The notes beneath the pieces are model-generated. The model did not search any database and had not been told where the DNA came from. It saw only the letters and a list, made by a program, of their open reading frames with translations. From positions 1 through 64,000 of the forward strand of contig JAFKAC010000078.1 in NCBI GenBank assembly GCA_025766275.1: DNA of 64,000 nt. Direction: 5' to 3'. Of the stretch, positions 9,672 to 21,098 are shown one piece after another (the stretch's first letter is position 1; every line of letters begins with the position of its first letter). The stretch comes from Lactarius indigo. Its lineage: Eukaryota; Basidiomycota; Agaricomycetes; Russulales; Russulaceae. The position numbers were made by a program, and so were the translations under genes.

Positions 9672-10003
9672 CCCCCTTTACAAACCCACAAGAAAAGCCA
9701 CAAACAAGAACATCAAGAGACACAAGTCCCCCTTCACGACCTCGTGCAAACGTTCAACATCAAGCCAAACGAATTCGAAACAATTCCAGCCATAGGAACA
9801 AACCCAGCAACGGCACACAGGAGACCATTCAGCATTGAAATAGTGAGCAACAAAGAAGCATCCAAGAAAGCTGACAAAGAAGGGAGCAAGGAAATCAAAT
9901 TCTACTCAGATGGCTCGGCACATGAAGGGAAGGTCGGCGCTGCCACCATCCTGCTCAGACCAGGCAATGACCCACACGCACTACACTTCCACCTGGGTTA
10001 TGT
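9672..10003 (+). pseudogene. LINE (non-LTR retrotransposon) RNase H fragment
   Basis: The frame includes LHDLVQTFNIKPNEFETI and then the first RNase H strand EIKFYSDGSAHEGKVGAAT. These are typical of the RNase H region at the end of fungal LINE ORF2. The reading stops at HFHLG, where the palindromic 125-bp repeats begin. Only about 100 residues remain. The gypsy A 5' LTR cuts it on the left. Confidence 0.7.
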
Positions 10004-10330
10004 ATGTCTTGTCTTGTCACTGGACCAAACCTGGACTATGTGTACTGGAAAGAGCTGGTCTGTGTGTATGTGCGTGGCGTCCTGGACGCCCGTACACGCA
10101 TCACGCTCTGACTCTCAAACATCCAGTATGTCATATATGTCATGTCTTGTCACTGGACCAAACCTGGACTATGCGTACTGGATAGAGCTGGTCTGTGTGT
10201 ATGTGTGTGGCGTCCTGGACGCCTGTACACACATCACGTCCTGACTCTCAAGATCCCTTCCCTGTGTTAAACTATGTGTCGTGCCTTGTCCAACTGGACT
10301 AACTTACACAGGCCGGAATGGGTCCATGTG
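10003..10330 (+). repeat. Palindrome-bearing repeats, left array
   Basis: Two complete units and a partial one are of the same family as 13600-15215. Palindromes GGCGTC-CTG-GACGCC start at 10076 and 10209, each preceded by GTGTGTG and followed by GTACACnCATCAC. Orientation is opposite to the units just right of the gene (13600-14095). Confidence 0.8.
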
Positions 10331-10725
10331 TGCCCCCACAGGATAACCATAGTGGCTTACTAGACAAATCGATTACTCAGCCAGGCCAACATTGGTTTGC
10401 TTATTTCCACACACCTTGTGGCAGATCAAGTAGAACGTACCGATGAGCTCACACATCCCACATATGACTCTATAACTACCTAGGTACTCTAACATATTTT
10501 GCAAATTTATGTCAAGTAAACTACGTTCTATCTAACCCATCTTGGCAATGACCCTCCTGGTCACGGCCTATACCTAAAAAGCACTGTGAAAAAAACAACT
10601 GCCCACATACCCCCATGGTTTATAAAGTCTTTGACAGTCAGCGACCTCATTGCATCTTCTTTCCCCCCATTTGAGCACCTCTCAGGTTTCCCTCAGGCAT
10701 TCCTCCTTCGTAATCTATTCGAAAA
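10331..10725 (+). promoter_or_regulatory. Putative promoter region of the gene at 10726
   Basis: About 395 bases with no gene. A TATA-like TTTATAAAG lies at 10619-10627, roughly 100 bases before the ATG, followed by a CT-rich stretch typical of fungal promoters. The ATG context is CGAAAATGGCC. Confidence 0.4.
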
Positions 10726-13535
10726 ATGGCCTTCCCACACAACACATTGCCCACCAAGCAGTTCACCCTCGAAGAGTTCACCATCTTGATGGAAGATGCT
10801 GCATCATGCGAGCCAATGGAATACATTAACACTGCTCTCTGTGGTCGATTCCTCATTGATCAAGTACCACACCGTGCCTCCATCAATGCTAGACAAGGGC
10901 TCCATCCCCCAGCTATACCACGTTTCACAAGAGACTTTGATTCTGCCATTGGGGTTACTCAAAACTTGCCTTACACGAGTCCATTCAATGTTTTTCCAGT
11001 TGCAAGTTTTAGGGACACCCTTACGAAACCAAACCATGTCAAAGGTCCAATTTTTTTACCAGATGTGAGTACTGTATATCCTTGGTAACGTAGTTGTACT
11101 TTGTCCTTACTCCATCGATTCTCAGGGAAAGGTGACCTATGCCCCCCTCGAGAAAATCCCTAATTGCGCCTTCGGTACTGTCGGGAGTAGGCATCTCACA
11201 AGGATATTCTTCCCAAGTCTGTACAGTGCATCTGTGATGCCATGCCTGCGCCAGGAGCAACTCGCAAAACTCTATGATGACTGCATCCGGCCTGCAGTCA
11301 TGGAGGTCATACCAACCCAGGCGAGCCATTGGCCTGTCAACTATCACAGTGCCATGGTACAATCACAGGATACTGCTGGCCGTCGACACCTTGGCTCTTT
11401 GGCAGTCCCTCCTATCTTCCTCGTAGAGTTTTGTACGGCTCTGACAAATCGTCTGGACGACATCCCCAAATTTGAGATGGCATATTTCGGACATGAACTT
11501 AGAGGGCTCAAAGGTGGTACTGCTCATGATGACAAAGGAACACTTCCTGAAGAAGCCTTCAATACATTCTTTGAGCATGTGGATACAGCACATATCGACC
11601 AAGATAACTGGCTTGTCGACGTTGGACTGGAGGTCTATGATCCAGGAATGGTCGTTCAATGGTCAAGACACTGCCACCCAGCAATTCTCAGGTACCTGAT
11701 GCCTTTGTTGAGCGATGCAGAGATAGCGGCATTGCAGAGACGAAAGACGTTCCATCTCGACAATGTCTCCCAACTGGATGACTTTGCGGGCTTCCGTTGC
11801 GAACCTGGCCCATTCGGGGGGAGGAATGACATCAACTACATCAATGTCTACACCACAGACAAATGCCCAACATATCAGCTCCACCAAGGTATCTGGAGGC
11901 GCCGGAGGTGCAAGGAGCTCTTCCCGAAGATGCTCGAGAAGCTGGTAGACCAGCTCGAAAAAATGTCAGAGACATACAAGGCTTGTGCTGGTAGCATGGG
12001 CCAGAAACCCCAAGAAGGTTGCGCTCGTCTCGAAATTCACGTCCCATTGGTACTTGCCCAAGATGCTCTTAGAAGTGCACCTGAGGACATTATCACAGGG
12101 TGGACTTACACATTGTCGCCAATTATGTGGTGGTGAGATCTTCCATCAATTTATGCATGGTCATCCTCATATGATATCTAGGCACTTCAAATATTTTCGC
12201 ATGGATGCAATATATACTGCACTGGGTATGTTGATGGAGACACCAGTCCGATACAGACCGATGCGCTCGTCACTCACCCTTGGTGCCATCCTCATCTACA
12301 TGTTGAATGCCATCAACTACCGTCCAGCAGAAGGGCGAGCGGAGACAGAGCTCACACGAACTTGTTGCTGGAACCTCTACGAAACGGAGCCTCATGAGGA
12401 TTCTGACCCGGTGCCCATTATGCTGGCCCATGGTCTCTATTTCATCTCAGGCATCACACTACAGCAAGGAGTTGCTCTGCGAATGGGAGGAGGTGACAGT
12501 ATTGCCATGGATTCCATTTTCTGGCTGTATGGCATCGCCGATGAGCAAGACTTCAACATCAGATTCAATGTCAAGTCCTGGCACGGTAATTCACAGGAGA
12601 GGAACAAAAACCACATTCAAAACCGTCGGAAGCATCCTGTAGACATACGGCATGTCGTGGCTGATGAAGAGTTGAAAGCTCGAGATAGGACCCTCAGTGA
12701 TCAAGGCATTGCCATGATGCCCCTGCCTCAAGAGGCCGGTCCTGATATTGCCCCTCTGGATGTAGATCAGACGGATGAAGGTCAGGGTGGCTCAGAAAGC
12801 ATCGACGATATCATCGCACGGATCTGGAGGCAGTTCCCTTACGATCTCCTCGAAAATGCACCCAATCGCAGGTCCAACCGTGAATCAAGCCATCTACTCA
12901 TGACAAATGAAGAGCGGAAAGAAGCAACCACCAAGATCTTCAAGAACACCGACCTTCAGAGGCTGTTCTCTCGAGTGGTAGTCAAGGTCGTGAGTCCCAA
13001 GGACTGGGAGAACCTCCAGTTCAGAAGGTTTTTCCCATCAAAGGGATTTGTGCCCCCAACACGCTTCCAAAACTTCCCGTATATGCTATACTTTCAATTG
13101 TGGAACACTCTGATGGAGAGGTTGACTGAGGATGATTCCAAAATTGTCCGCAGATCGATTTGGAAAGAATTCAGGACCTTTCAATGGCTCCCATTGACAG
13201 ACACAGATCGAGTATGGAACACAAAGAAGGTGACGGGACCGCAATGGACACACCTCCCATTTGATGACAACAAACCTGTGGTACGAATCGCACTCAATCA
13301 GACCCTAGTGCAGGATGCCAATCGGGTTTGGTTGTTTGGGGACAACTCCAAGGACAACTCTGATGAGTGTGTAGCAAATTCTGATGAATTTGTGGCACAT
13401 TCCAATGACTCTGACTGGGGATCGGATTCGGACATAGAAATTGTGGAAGAGAACCGAGAACATGTGAGTGCTGATGATGAGGGGGGATCAGACATGGAAA
13501 TAGAAATCGTAGAAGAGTATCATGCACATGCATAA
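10726..13535 (+). CDS. Uncharacterised basidiomycete protein, two exons, internal frameshift
   Basis: Exon 1 (10726-11064) begins MAFPHNTLPTKQFTLEE. A 60-base GT-AG intron (11065-11124, GTGAGT...TCAG) joins it in phase to exon 2 (11125 on). The frame reads to a TGA at about 12134, where ...SPIMWW changes phase. The +1 frame continues GEIFHQFMHGHPHM... to 13535. No intron-like sequence lies at the switch, so a one-base indel is most likely and the gene may be broken. Total is about 915 codons. The C-terminus is acidic and Ser-rich with two DSDxEIVEE-type motifs. I recognise no catalytic motif and do not assign a function. Palindromic repeat arrays in opposite orientation flank it, which suggests it belongs to a mobile unit. 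Confidence 0.7.
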
Positions 13536-13599
13536 AATTATATCCATCACTGTGTCACCTTCAAATTTGACCCTTTCTCTCAGCTCGCTAGTCACACAC

Positions 13600-14095
13600 A
13601 TTTGCAGTGGCACGTTCAACACGGAGCTCCAAGCTTGTCTCCTTTGTAAACTCGTGATCTGCTCGACCTCAAGAGTCAAGACGTGAGACTTAAGTGTGCA
13701 CAGGTGTCCAGGATGCCGCTCACACATGCCAGCTCTTTTAGACCCACATAGTAGTCCTGTTGAACAAGATACAACACATGACACACTGGAAGGAAGAGAC
13801 TTCAGCGGTCAGGATGTGGAGTGTGCATAGGCGTCCAGGACGCCACTCACACACACTGGCTTTTCTAGACCATGCAGTCCAGTTGGACAAGATAAAACAC
13901 ACATAATAGACTAAAAGGAAAGGATTTGAGAATTAAGACATGAAGTGTGCTCAGGCGTCCAGGACGCCACCCTCACATACAGGCTCTTTCCGGTCCATGC
14001 AGTCCAGTTGGACAAGACATGACACGCGTGACACATTCATAGAATAGAACTTTGAAAATCAGGACATGATGTATGCACAAGCATCCAGGACACCA
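13600..14095 (-). repeat. Palindrome-bearing repeats, inverted array
   Basis: Four units of 124-127 bp with palindromes starting at 13703, 13830, 13954 and 14080 (GGCGTC-CAG-GACGCC type). They are the reverse complement of the neighbouring array. They begin shortly after the stop codon of the gene at 10726. Confidence 0.85.
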
Positions 14096-15215
14096 TGCAT
14101 ACACACCGGTGATGCATGTTATATCTTGTCCAACAGGACTTCACAGTCAGAAAGAGCCAGCGTGTGTGGGTGGTGTCCTGGATTCCTGTGCACACTTCAT
14201 GTCTCAACCGTCAAGGTTCTTCCTTGACTGTGCTATGCATGTCATATATTATCCAACAGGACTGTGTGGCCTAGAATAGAGCCAGTGTGTGTGAGTGGCG
14301 TCCTGGACGCCAGTGCACACATCACATCCCGACTCTCGAAGTCTCTTCCTTGAGTGCATTATGTGTGTCATATCTCATCCAACTGGACTGTGCAGTCCAG
14401 AAAGAGCCTGTGTGTGTGGGGGGCGTCCTGGACACCTGTACACACTTCATGTCCTAACTCTCGGGGTTTCTTCCTTCCAGTGTGTCATGCATGTCATATC
14501 TTGTCCAACAGGACCATGTGACTTTGAAAGAGTCAGTGTGTGTGAGTGGCGTCCTGGACGCCAGTGCACACATCACATCTCGACTCTCAAAGTCTCTTCC
14601 TTGAGTGCATTATGTGTGTCATATCTCACCCAACTGGACTGTGCAGTCCAGAAAGAGCCTGTGTGTGGGGGGGGCATCCTGGACACCTGTACACACTTCA
14701 CGTCCTAACTCTCAGGGTTTCTTCCTTCCAGTGTGTCATGCATGTCATATCTTGTCCAACAGGACCATGTGACTTTGAAAGAGTCAGTGTGTGTGAGTGG
14801 CGTCCTGGACGCCTGTACACACTTCATGTCCCAACTCTTGGGGTTTCTTCCTTCCAATGTGTCATGCATGTCATATCTTGTCCAACAGGACCATGTGAGT
14901 TTGAAAGAGTTAGCGTGTGTGAGTGGCGTCCTGGACGCCAGTGCACACATCACATCCCGACTCTTGAAGTCTCTTCCTTGAGTGCAATATGTGTGCCATA
15001 TCTTGTCCAACAAAACTGTGTGGTCCAGAAAGAGCCTGTGTGTGGGGGGGGCGTCCTGGACGCCTGTGCACACTTCACTCCCTGACTGTCAAGTCTCTTT
15101 CTTCCAGTGTGTCATGTGTGCCATTTCTTGCCCAACAGGACTGCAAAGGTCCAAAAGGGCCAGTATGTGTATGTGTGTGGCATCTTGGATGCTTGTGCAC
15201 ACTCAGTAAAAAAGG
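14096..15215 (+). repeat. Palindrome-bearing repeats, forward array
   Basis: Nine units of 125-129 bp. Palindromes start at 14172, 14297, 14422, 14548, 14673, 14799, 14925, 15050 and 15179. Each unit has a GTGTGTG lead, the palindrome, TGTACACACnTCA, a GTCATATCTTGTCCAAC block and a spacer. With 13600-14095 they form a large head-to-head inverted arrangement centred near 14095. Open frames across them are by-products of the repeat. Confidence 0.9.
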
Positions 15216-16151
15216 AAAAACCAGAATTAGTCATTGGCAGTCCAGAGTTGTCAGCCATGGGTCGCTGTGAGTCTAGTTCAGGTCAAGCGGCAATCAAAAA
15301 TTTTGCAAAGTCTGGCCAAGTCAGATGAGAGTCATTTCATAGTCAGATCTAGTCAGACCTAGAGTCACAGAAAACTGGCGAAAACTGGCAATAGTTAGGG
15401 TGAAAGATTGTCTTTTTTCTTACATAATGAAACCTGCCTTACTGTAATCCGATATTTCGATCATCTGCACAACTCGAAGCTACAATGTCTATTGAATACA
15501 ACTAATCCTGACAACACCAATGGAAACAAAACAAAACAACAAAACAAAACAAACAAAACAAGGCAACAACAAGGCAACAACAAGGCGGATGGTACTGGAG
15601 GCGATGGCTGGGGGAACATGGGCAGCCCACTGGCAGACATAGCATGAGTCTTTCCCTTTACCCTAGATACTGCTAGCTCACTCATCTATTCCTTCTCTTA
15701 TCTCTCTGGGGCAGAATCCTCTTATGCAAACCATATCGGCGTTGGTATCTGCATTCCTGGGGGCTGCATCGTCATAGCATCGATATTGGTCTCTGCGTCG
15801 GCCTCACCCAGGCCATTCCTATCACCGACCGTTCTTCCAACCATTCCCTCTCCTTCCCTCGAATCCCTTCAAGCACCGTCTCCAACAACACTCTCAAGAC
15901 CGGTTTGTTCTCACCAAGCGTGCTGAATGAGGCTCACTCTAAGTCGCAGGAGTAATTCGCATTGTTGCTTCTCATCTGGCTGAGGAACCCATGCAATCAT
16001 CGTACTGGTCCCATGCTCGTCGCAACACCCCATGTCAGTTCTCCAGAGACTTTCCCACAACCATCAGTAATCATTAGTCATCATTGATCCTGGATTCTTT
16101 CTTTCTCTACCCATCAGATGACATCTCCACTGTCAACTCTCCTTCTGACAT
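15216..16151 (+). other. Possible host gene exons, membrane protein with Asn- and Ser/Pro-rich parts
   Basis: There is no complete gene. An open stretch at about 15408-15647 is Asn/Gln/Thr-rich with several N-glycosylation sequons. At about 15713 an acceptor-like CTGGGGCAG precedes a segment with one hydrophobic helix (GVGICIPGGCIVIASILV) and then Ser/Pro-rich sequence. A further acceptor-like CTACCCATCAG at about 16110-16120 opens a frame that runs into the copia A target site and continues past the element at 22490. These pieces may be one gene, but I cannot join the exons with confidence. Confidence 0.3.
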
Positions 16152-16156
16152 AGGGA
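16152..16156. repeat. Target-site duplication of copia A (AGGGA)
   Basis: AGGGA at 16152-16156 is repeated at 22485-22489, directly flanking the LTRs. Confidence 0.95.
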
Positions 16157-16760
16157 TGATGAACAGCATAGACAGAACCAGTACTCACAGAGGCAAAGAG
16201 TCTGTGGTGAGATACTAGTGGCAAGCTGGTTAGCAGCAGAGGGGAATGTCAAGCAGTGAAGCAGAGGGTGTCTGGCACACAACAGTGAGAGAACTGATGT
16301 TGGTATTTACAGAGGAGGAGACATACCTGGCACACAACAGTGAGAGAACTGATGTGGACCAGGAGCGTACAAGCACTACTACTTATACTGTACAGAGGTG
16401 TGACACTAGTACAAGAGTGGTAACGTAGAGTCACAGAATACAAGGAGCGTTGTTCTACATACAGGACAAAAGGAGTGTATGAAAGGAGAACAAGGCGACT
16501 TAGAACAAAGAGAGTCCAGTCAAAGATGATATCATAATGACATCACAATAAAGATAAGAACTAAAAGAAGAACAAAGGACTGAGTACAATGAAGTGTCCG
16601 GAGTGTTCTACATGATGTCATACATGACGCAATGATCAGCGCTAGATTGTACAGATCAAATGTAAGTAATCTACAAGTCCAATTAATCTAATCTAAAGCA
16701 GTCCATGCTGCAAGTCCGGTCCGTATGAGCCGCTAAGTGCGCAAGGGTCACTTATCAACA
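16157..16760 (-). repeat. 3' LTR of copia A
   Basis: 604 bp, TGATGAACAG...CTTATCAACA on the plus strand. The polypurine tract CACGGGGAGA (minus strand) lies immediately inside at about 16761-16770. Confidence 0.95.
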
Positions 16761-16772
16761 TCTCCCCGTGAT

Positions 16773-19700
16773 CTACAATCTAAGTACAAGTCCCATGTCA
16801 TCGTTGTGCTTCTGTAGCAGGACACGCGGTAGTGACTTTGTAAAGCCATCCGCAACCATATCCACAGTAGGAGTTCTAATGAGGGTGATGGTCCCCTTTT
16901 CGATGTACTCCCTAATGACATGATGCCGTATGGCAATGTGCTTAGACCGTCTCCCAGTGACAGGGTTCAAGGCCAAATCAATGGCACCCTTATTGTCACC
17001 ATGAAGTGGGATGGGGTCGTCGACCTCGTACCCGAGTTCCGTGAGGAAGCTCTGATACCACACAGCCTGATTAGCCACGTCGGTCATGGCCATGTATTCC
17101 GCTTCCGTTGTGTTTTGGGCAACAGTCTTTTGCTTGCGCGAAGACCAGCTTATTGCACCGTTAGCTAGTAGGAACACATAACCAGAGGTGGAGTGGCGGT
17201 CGTCAGTCTGATCAGCCAGACTGGAATCAGTGTAGCCATGAAGGCCATCGCCATTGGCGCCATCATAGACAATACGCATATCCATAGTTCCCACTAAGTA
17301 GGACAGGACATACTGCGCAAGTCGCAGATGTTGTGGTGAAGGATTCGCTGCGTACTGCGCCAAACGTGACACAGCGAAAGAGATATCTGGCCTAGTGCCA
17401 ATCTGCACGTAAAGCAGACTTCCAATAAGAGATTGGTAGTGAGAGATATCTGAGGCAGTTGCCTGCGACGTATATTTAACCAGGTGCTCGTCAGCACCAG
17501 CGGGCAAGGGTGTGTTGTGTGGTGTGGCATCAGACATGCCAAATCGTTCAAGGACATCCTTGATGTAGCCAGACTGATCTATTTCGATGCGTCTAAGGGA
17601 GCGGTCGCGCACAATGCGCATACCAAGGTAAGACTCTATCTCCCCGAGATCTGTCATCTCATAGCGTTCAGACAAATCCGACTTCAAACGCTTGATACCA
17701 CTCAGCGAGGGACCCAGTATAGTGATGTCGTCAACGTAGACAATAACGAAGAGTGGATCATACCCCTCCCGTTGAGGCATCACATATATGCCAGCATCAG
17801 CAAACGTCCGCTTAAAGCCGAGTGCAGTGAGCACTCCATGGAATTGCAAGTTCCATGCGCGGGAGGCCTGTTTGAGACCATAGATCGCCTTGACTAGGCG
17901 ACACACCTTCGTCTCAGAGCCAGTGACAGTGAAACCTTGTGGCTGCTCCATGTAAATCTCTTCGTCAAGCACGCCATTGAGAAAAGCAGACTTAACATCC
18001 ATCTGATGGATGTGCCAGTCCTCCAGCGCGGCCAACGCCAGAAGTAAACGTAGCGACTCAAATCGTGCGACGGGAGAGAAGGTTTCATCAAAATCTACGC
18101 CAGGGATCTGCGTGAATCCCTTAGCCACCAAGCGAGCTCTGTAGCGGCCATCCGCTTTGAGCTTAAAGACCCATTTGGATTTTACTGCCTTTCGATTAGG
18201 CGGGAGATCTACTAACTCCCAAGTCCCATTCTTAGCTAGGGCGTCCATTTCATACTGACACGCCTTAGTCCACTCATCTGAAGCTGCAGACCGCATGGCC
18301 TCTGCATAGGTTGCAGGGTCTCGGCCAATAAAAGCAGCAGCCAATAACTCCGCATACCCCAGACGCCTGCCGCGCCATGCTACATTGTCCGCATTGAAGT
18401 AACGCGGATTAGGCACAGGGACACGAGCAGTGCGCCTTGGTGCATTGTCCATCTCGCGCAACAGCTGACTACGCTGTGCACGATCCTCAAATCCCCCAGG
18501 CATTTCTGGTGAGGGAGGAGGGACATGGCGCATAATGCGTGTTGCACTAGGACGCGGCGGGGGAGAAGTGGGAGTGGCTTGCTCACGCTTTGGTGTGGTG
18601 GGCGGAGCCGGCAGAGCAGGTGGTGGAGTGGTGGGGCGTGGTTGGACTTGTGAGGGGTCTAGGAGCTTTTCAACATCCTCCTCCTCACTACTACTGGAGT
18701 GTGCAGGGGAGGGAGCTCGCATTGGTGGTAACGCCGGCGGGTGAGGCACGGCAGTCACTGTTGTGCTAGGCACGACTGGTGGTGAAGGTGTGGGGTGTGT
18801 CTCAGCACCCTGGAGGGACGGGAAGCTACTCTCGTCGAATGTCACATCCCTGGACACTCGAACGGAGCGGGTTGAGCGGTCCCAGAGCTTATAGCCCTTA
18901 GATTCGGGCTCAAACCCGATAAGCGTGACCTCAGTGGCCTTCGCATCCAATTTGCGACGCTTATCAGCGGGTACGTGCATGTACCCCTTGCATCCAAAGA
19001 CGCGAAGATGTGAGACATCGGGCACTTTGCCAGAGTGCCAGAGCTCATAGGGGGTGCGCCACTTGAGCCCACGGACTGGAGAGCGGTTATAGATGTGCAC
19101 AGCTGCGCACACTGCATGCTCCCAGAAGCCTTTAGACATGCCAGCTGTGTGAAGCATGGACATTGCCTTATCCATAATGGTGCGGTTAAACCGCTCGGCT
19201 TTCCCGTTGGACTGTGGTGAACCCGGCATCGTGAGGTGATGCTCTATCCCTTTCTGCTTAAGAATGTCCTGCGTGACACTCGACATGTACTCGCCACCGC
19301 GGTCAGAGTGCAGAGCGCACAACTTATGGCCAGACTGGGTTTCACCCCAGGCCAAATACATTTGCAGCGACTTAGCAAATTGATCCTTCGATTTAAGGAA
19401 GTGGACCACAGTGAACTTAGTGTGGTCGTCTATGAAGGTGGCTGTGTAGGTCGAGCCTTGCAGGGACTGAGTCTGCATAGGACCGGCGAGGTCACTGTGC
19501 ACGATCTCAAATTGACGAGTTGTCCTCTTGTTGGAGGACACAGAAAAGGGTTGGCGAGTAGACTTGCCCATCTCGCACCCACGGCAGACTGTGTGGGCCG
19601 TGGTAGAGCTATCTATGTCCATGCCAGTAGTGGCAGAGGGACCATGCGCCTTCAGCGCCGCAGAGGAGATGTGTCCCATGCGTTGATGCCAGATATCAAG

Positions 19701-21098
19701 TGTGGCAGCACTTGATTTTGTGTGGGCGTTGAGGCCGACGCTGGCTGCGTCCAACCAGTAAAGGTTGTCCTCAAGGTAGCCTTTGGCCACACACTTTTGG
19801 TTGACAGATATTTTAAATGAGCCACTGTCAAAGGCAATTTCAGCACCCTTTTGTGCTAGGGCGCGCGTAGACAAGAAGCGCGTCTTCACCTGTGGTAGGT
19901 GTAGCACATTACTGAGGGTGATAGAAATACCCTGGCTCGTTGTAAAGATGACAGACCCGACACCCACTTGGTCTATAGTAGACTTGTCCCCTAGGCGTAC
20001 AGTGCCTTTGGTTGGGGTATAGTCCTTGAAGTCAGACCGATGTGGTGTAATGTGGTGTGTAGCACCACTGTCCATCATCCAACGCACACGCGAGGCAGCA
20101 TACAAGGCAACACCAATTGATTCAGAGGCCCAGTCTATGGCGGGCTCTTCGACCTCCTTAATGGAGGCGGTGGTAGGTACAAGAATGTGACTATTGGCAG
20201 CCTTGTTGCCTGCTTTCTCCTTCTCCTTTGCGTCAGCCTCATCCTTCTTTTTCTTCCTGCAGTCAGGCTTGATGTGGCCCTTTTTGTTGCAATAGTGGCA
20301 AGTCAGACCAGAGTGGTCCTTCTTGCCCTTTTTGCCCGTCGACTTGACGGGGGCCACCTTGTTGAGGGAAGAGCCAGAGGGCCCAGCGCGGCGAGCTTCT
20401 TCCGACACTATGCGCGCAATTATTTCAGCGTGCTTGAGTGCGGAGGGGGCCCCACTGGCAAGGATGGTTGAGGCCAACACCTCATAAGAGGGCGGCAGAG
20501 CGTGGAGGAGAATGAGACAGAATTGGGTGTCAGTGACACCCATCTGTGCGTTGGAAAGGGCAACCCGCAGCTCATTGAGCTTGGCCAACTGAGTGGCCAT
20601 GGGTGCAGAGTCGTCAAGGCGGGCTTGTGTTAACTGAATCCATAAGTTAAAGATGGTGGTGCTGCCCGAGGCACCAGCATATACGTCTCTCAGCTTGTCC
20701 CACTTTGCCTTGAAGGTGGCATAGACAATATTGTCCGCCACAAGGGAGTAGACATCTGGCTTAAGGTAGAGGCGGAGGTACGCCTTGGAACGACGCTGGA
20801 CTGAGTCCCACTCATCGGTAGTGATACCAGATGGGGGTGTGTCCAGTGTGAACACATCTTCAGCCTCATGCAGCGTGAGGATAGCCTCAATGGTCCCAGA
20901 CCATTCGTTCCAGCCAGTGCCGTCAAATTGAGTGAGGTGGATGCCAGATGGCATGCCGAAGTTGGAACTGTGGGCCTGAGAGAGACGTGTAGAGGGTGTG
21001 GACCCAGAAGGAGGAGGGAGTGAGCCTCCTGCAGAGCCACCAGTGGGGCTGGGAGGAGCACCAGCACCGGCAGCAGGGGTAGATGAAGAACCAGACAT
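16773..21098 (-). CDS. Copia A Gag-Pol polyprotein
   Basis: A single frame of 1,441 codons. It has a Gag domain (about residues 50-240), a CCHC knuckle (CHYCNKKGHIKPDC, about 267-280) and a protease (MMDSGATHH, about 341-349). The integrase has an HHCC finger (HQRMGH...CRGCEMGK) and a core (HSDLAGP, HSDRGGEY, SPQSNGKAER). The reverse transcriptase has YVDDITILG at about 1120. RNase H has DNKGAIDLALNPVTGRRSKH near 1367 and ends in a VADGFTKSLPR motif. The order integrase before RT is the copia hallmark. One ORF means no frameshift is needed for Pol. The start ATG is in a Ser/Pro-rich N-terminus. Confidence 0.95.
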   Translation of the reverse strand: MSGSSSTPAAGAGAPPSPTGGSAGGSLPPPSGSTPSTRLSQAHSSNFGMPSGIHLTQFDGTGWNEWSGTIEAILTLHEAEDVFTLDTPPSGITTDEWDSVQRRSKAYLRLYLKPDVYSLVADNIVYATFKAKWDKLRDVYAGASGSTTIFNLWIQLTQARLDDSAPMATQLAKLNELRVALSNAQMGVTDTQFCLILLHALPPSYEVLASTILASGAPSALKHAEIIARIVSEEARRAGPSGSSLNKVAPVKSTGKKGKKDHSGLTCHYCNKKGHIKPDCRKKKKDEADAKEKEKAGNKAANSHILVPTTASIKEVEEPAIDWASESIGVALYAASRVRWMMDSGATHHITPHRSDFKDYTPTKGTVRLGDKSTIDQVGVGSVIFTTSQGISITLSNVLHLPQVKTRFLSTRALAQKGAEIAFDSGSFKISVNQKCVAKGYLEDNLYWLDAASVGLNAHTKSSAATLDIWHQRMGHISSAALKAHGPSATTGMDIDSSTTAHTVCRGCEMGKSTRQPFSVSSNKRTTRQFEIVHSDLAGPMQTQSLQGSTYTATFIDDHTKFTVVHFLKSKDQFAKSLQMYLAWGETQSGHKLCALHSDRGGEYMSSVTQDILKQKGIEHHLTMPGSPQSNGKAERFNRTIMDKAMSMLHTAGMSKGFWEHAVCAAVHIYNRSPVRGLKWRTPYELWHSGKVPDVSHLRVFGCKGYMHVPADKRRKLDAKATEVTLIGFEPESKGYKLWDRSTRSVRVSRDVTFDESSFPSLQGAETHPTPSPPVVPSTTVTAVPHPPALPPMRAPSPAHSSSSEEEDVEKLLDPSQVQPRPTTPPPALPAPPTTPKREQATPTSPPPRPSATRIMRHVPPPSPEMPGGFEDRAQRSQLLREMDNAPRRTARVPVPNPRYFNADNVAWRGRRLGYAELLAAAFIGRDPATYAEAMRSAASDEWTKACQYEMDALAKNGTWELVDLPPNRKAVKSKWVFKLKADGRYRARLVAKGFTQIPGVDFDETFSPVARFESLRLLLALAALEDWHIHQMDVKSAFLNGVLDEEIYMEQPQGFTVTGSETKVCRLVKAIYGLKQASRAWNLQFHGVLTALGFKRTFADAGIYVMPQREGYDPLFVIVYVDDITILGPSLSGIKRLKSDLSERYEMTDLGEIESYLGMRIVRDRSLRRIEIDQSGYIKDVLERFGMSDATPHNTPLPAGADEHLVKYTSQATASDISHYQSLIGSLLYVQIGTRPDISFAVSRLAQYAANPSPQHLRLAQYVLSYLVGTMDMRIVYDGANGDGLHGYTDSSLADQTDDRHSTSGYVFLLANGAISWSSRKQKTVAQNTTEAEYMAMTDVANQAVWYQSFLTELGYEVDDPIPLHGDNKGAIDLALNPVTGRRSKHIAIRHHVIREYIEKGTITLIRTPTVDMVADGFTKSLPRVLLQKHNDDMGLVLRL

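Noticed and set aside
14073..15328. Cys/Val-rich repeated protein frames
   Set aside because: Frames follow the 125-bp repeat and appear in several phases and both strands.
16246..16428. 60-residue frame, repeated at 21970-22152
   Set aside because: Within the copia A LTR; present twice only because the LTR is.
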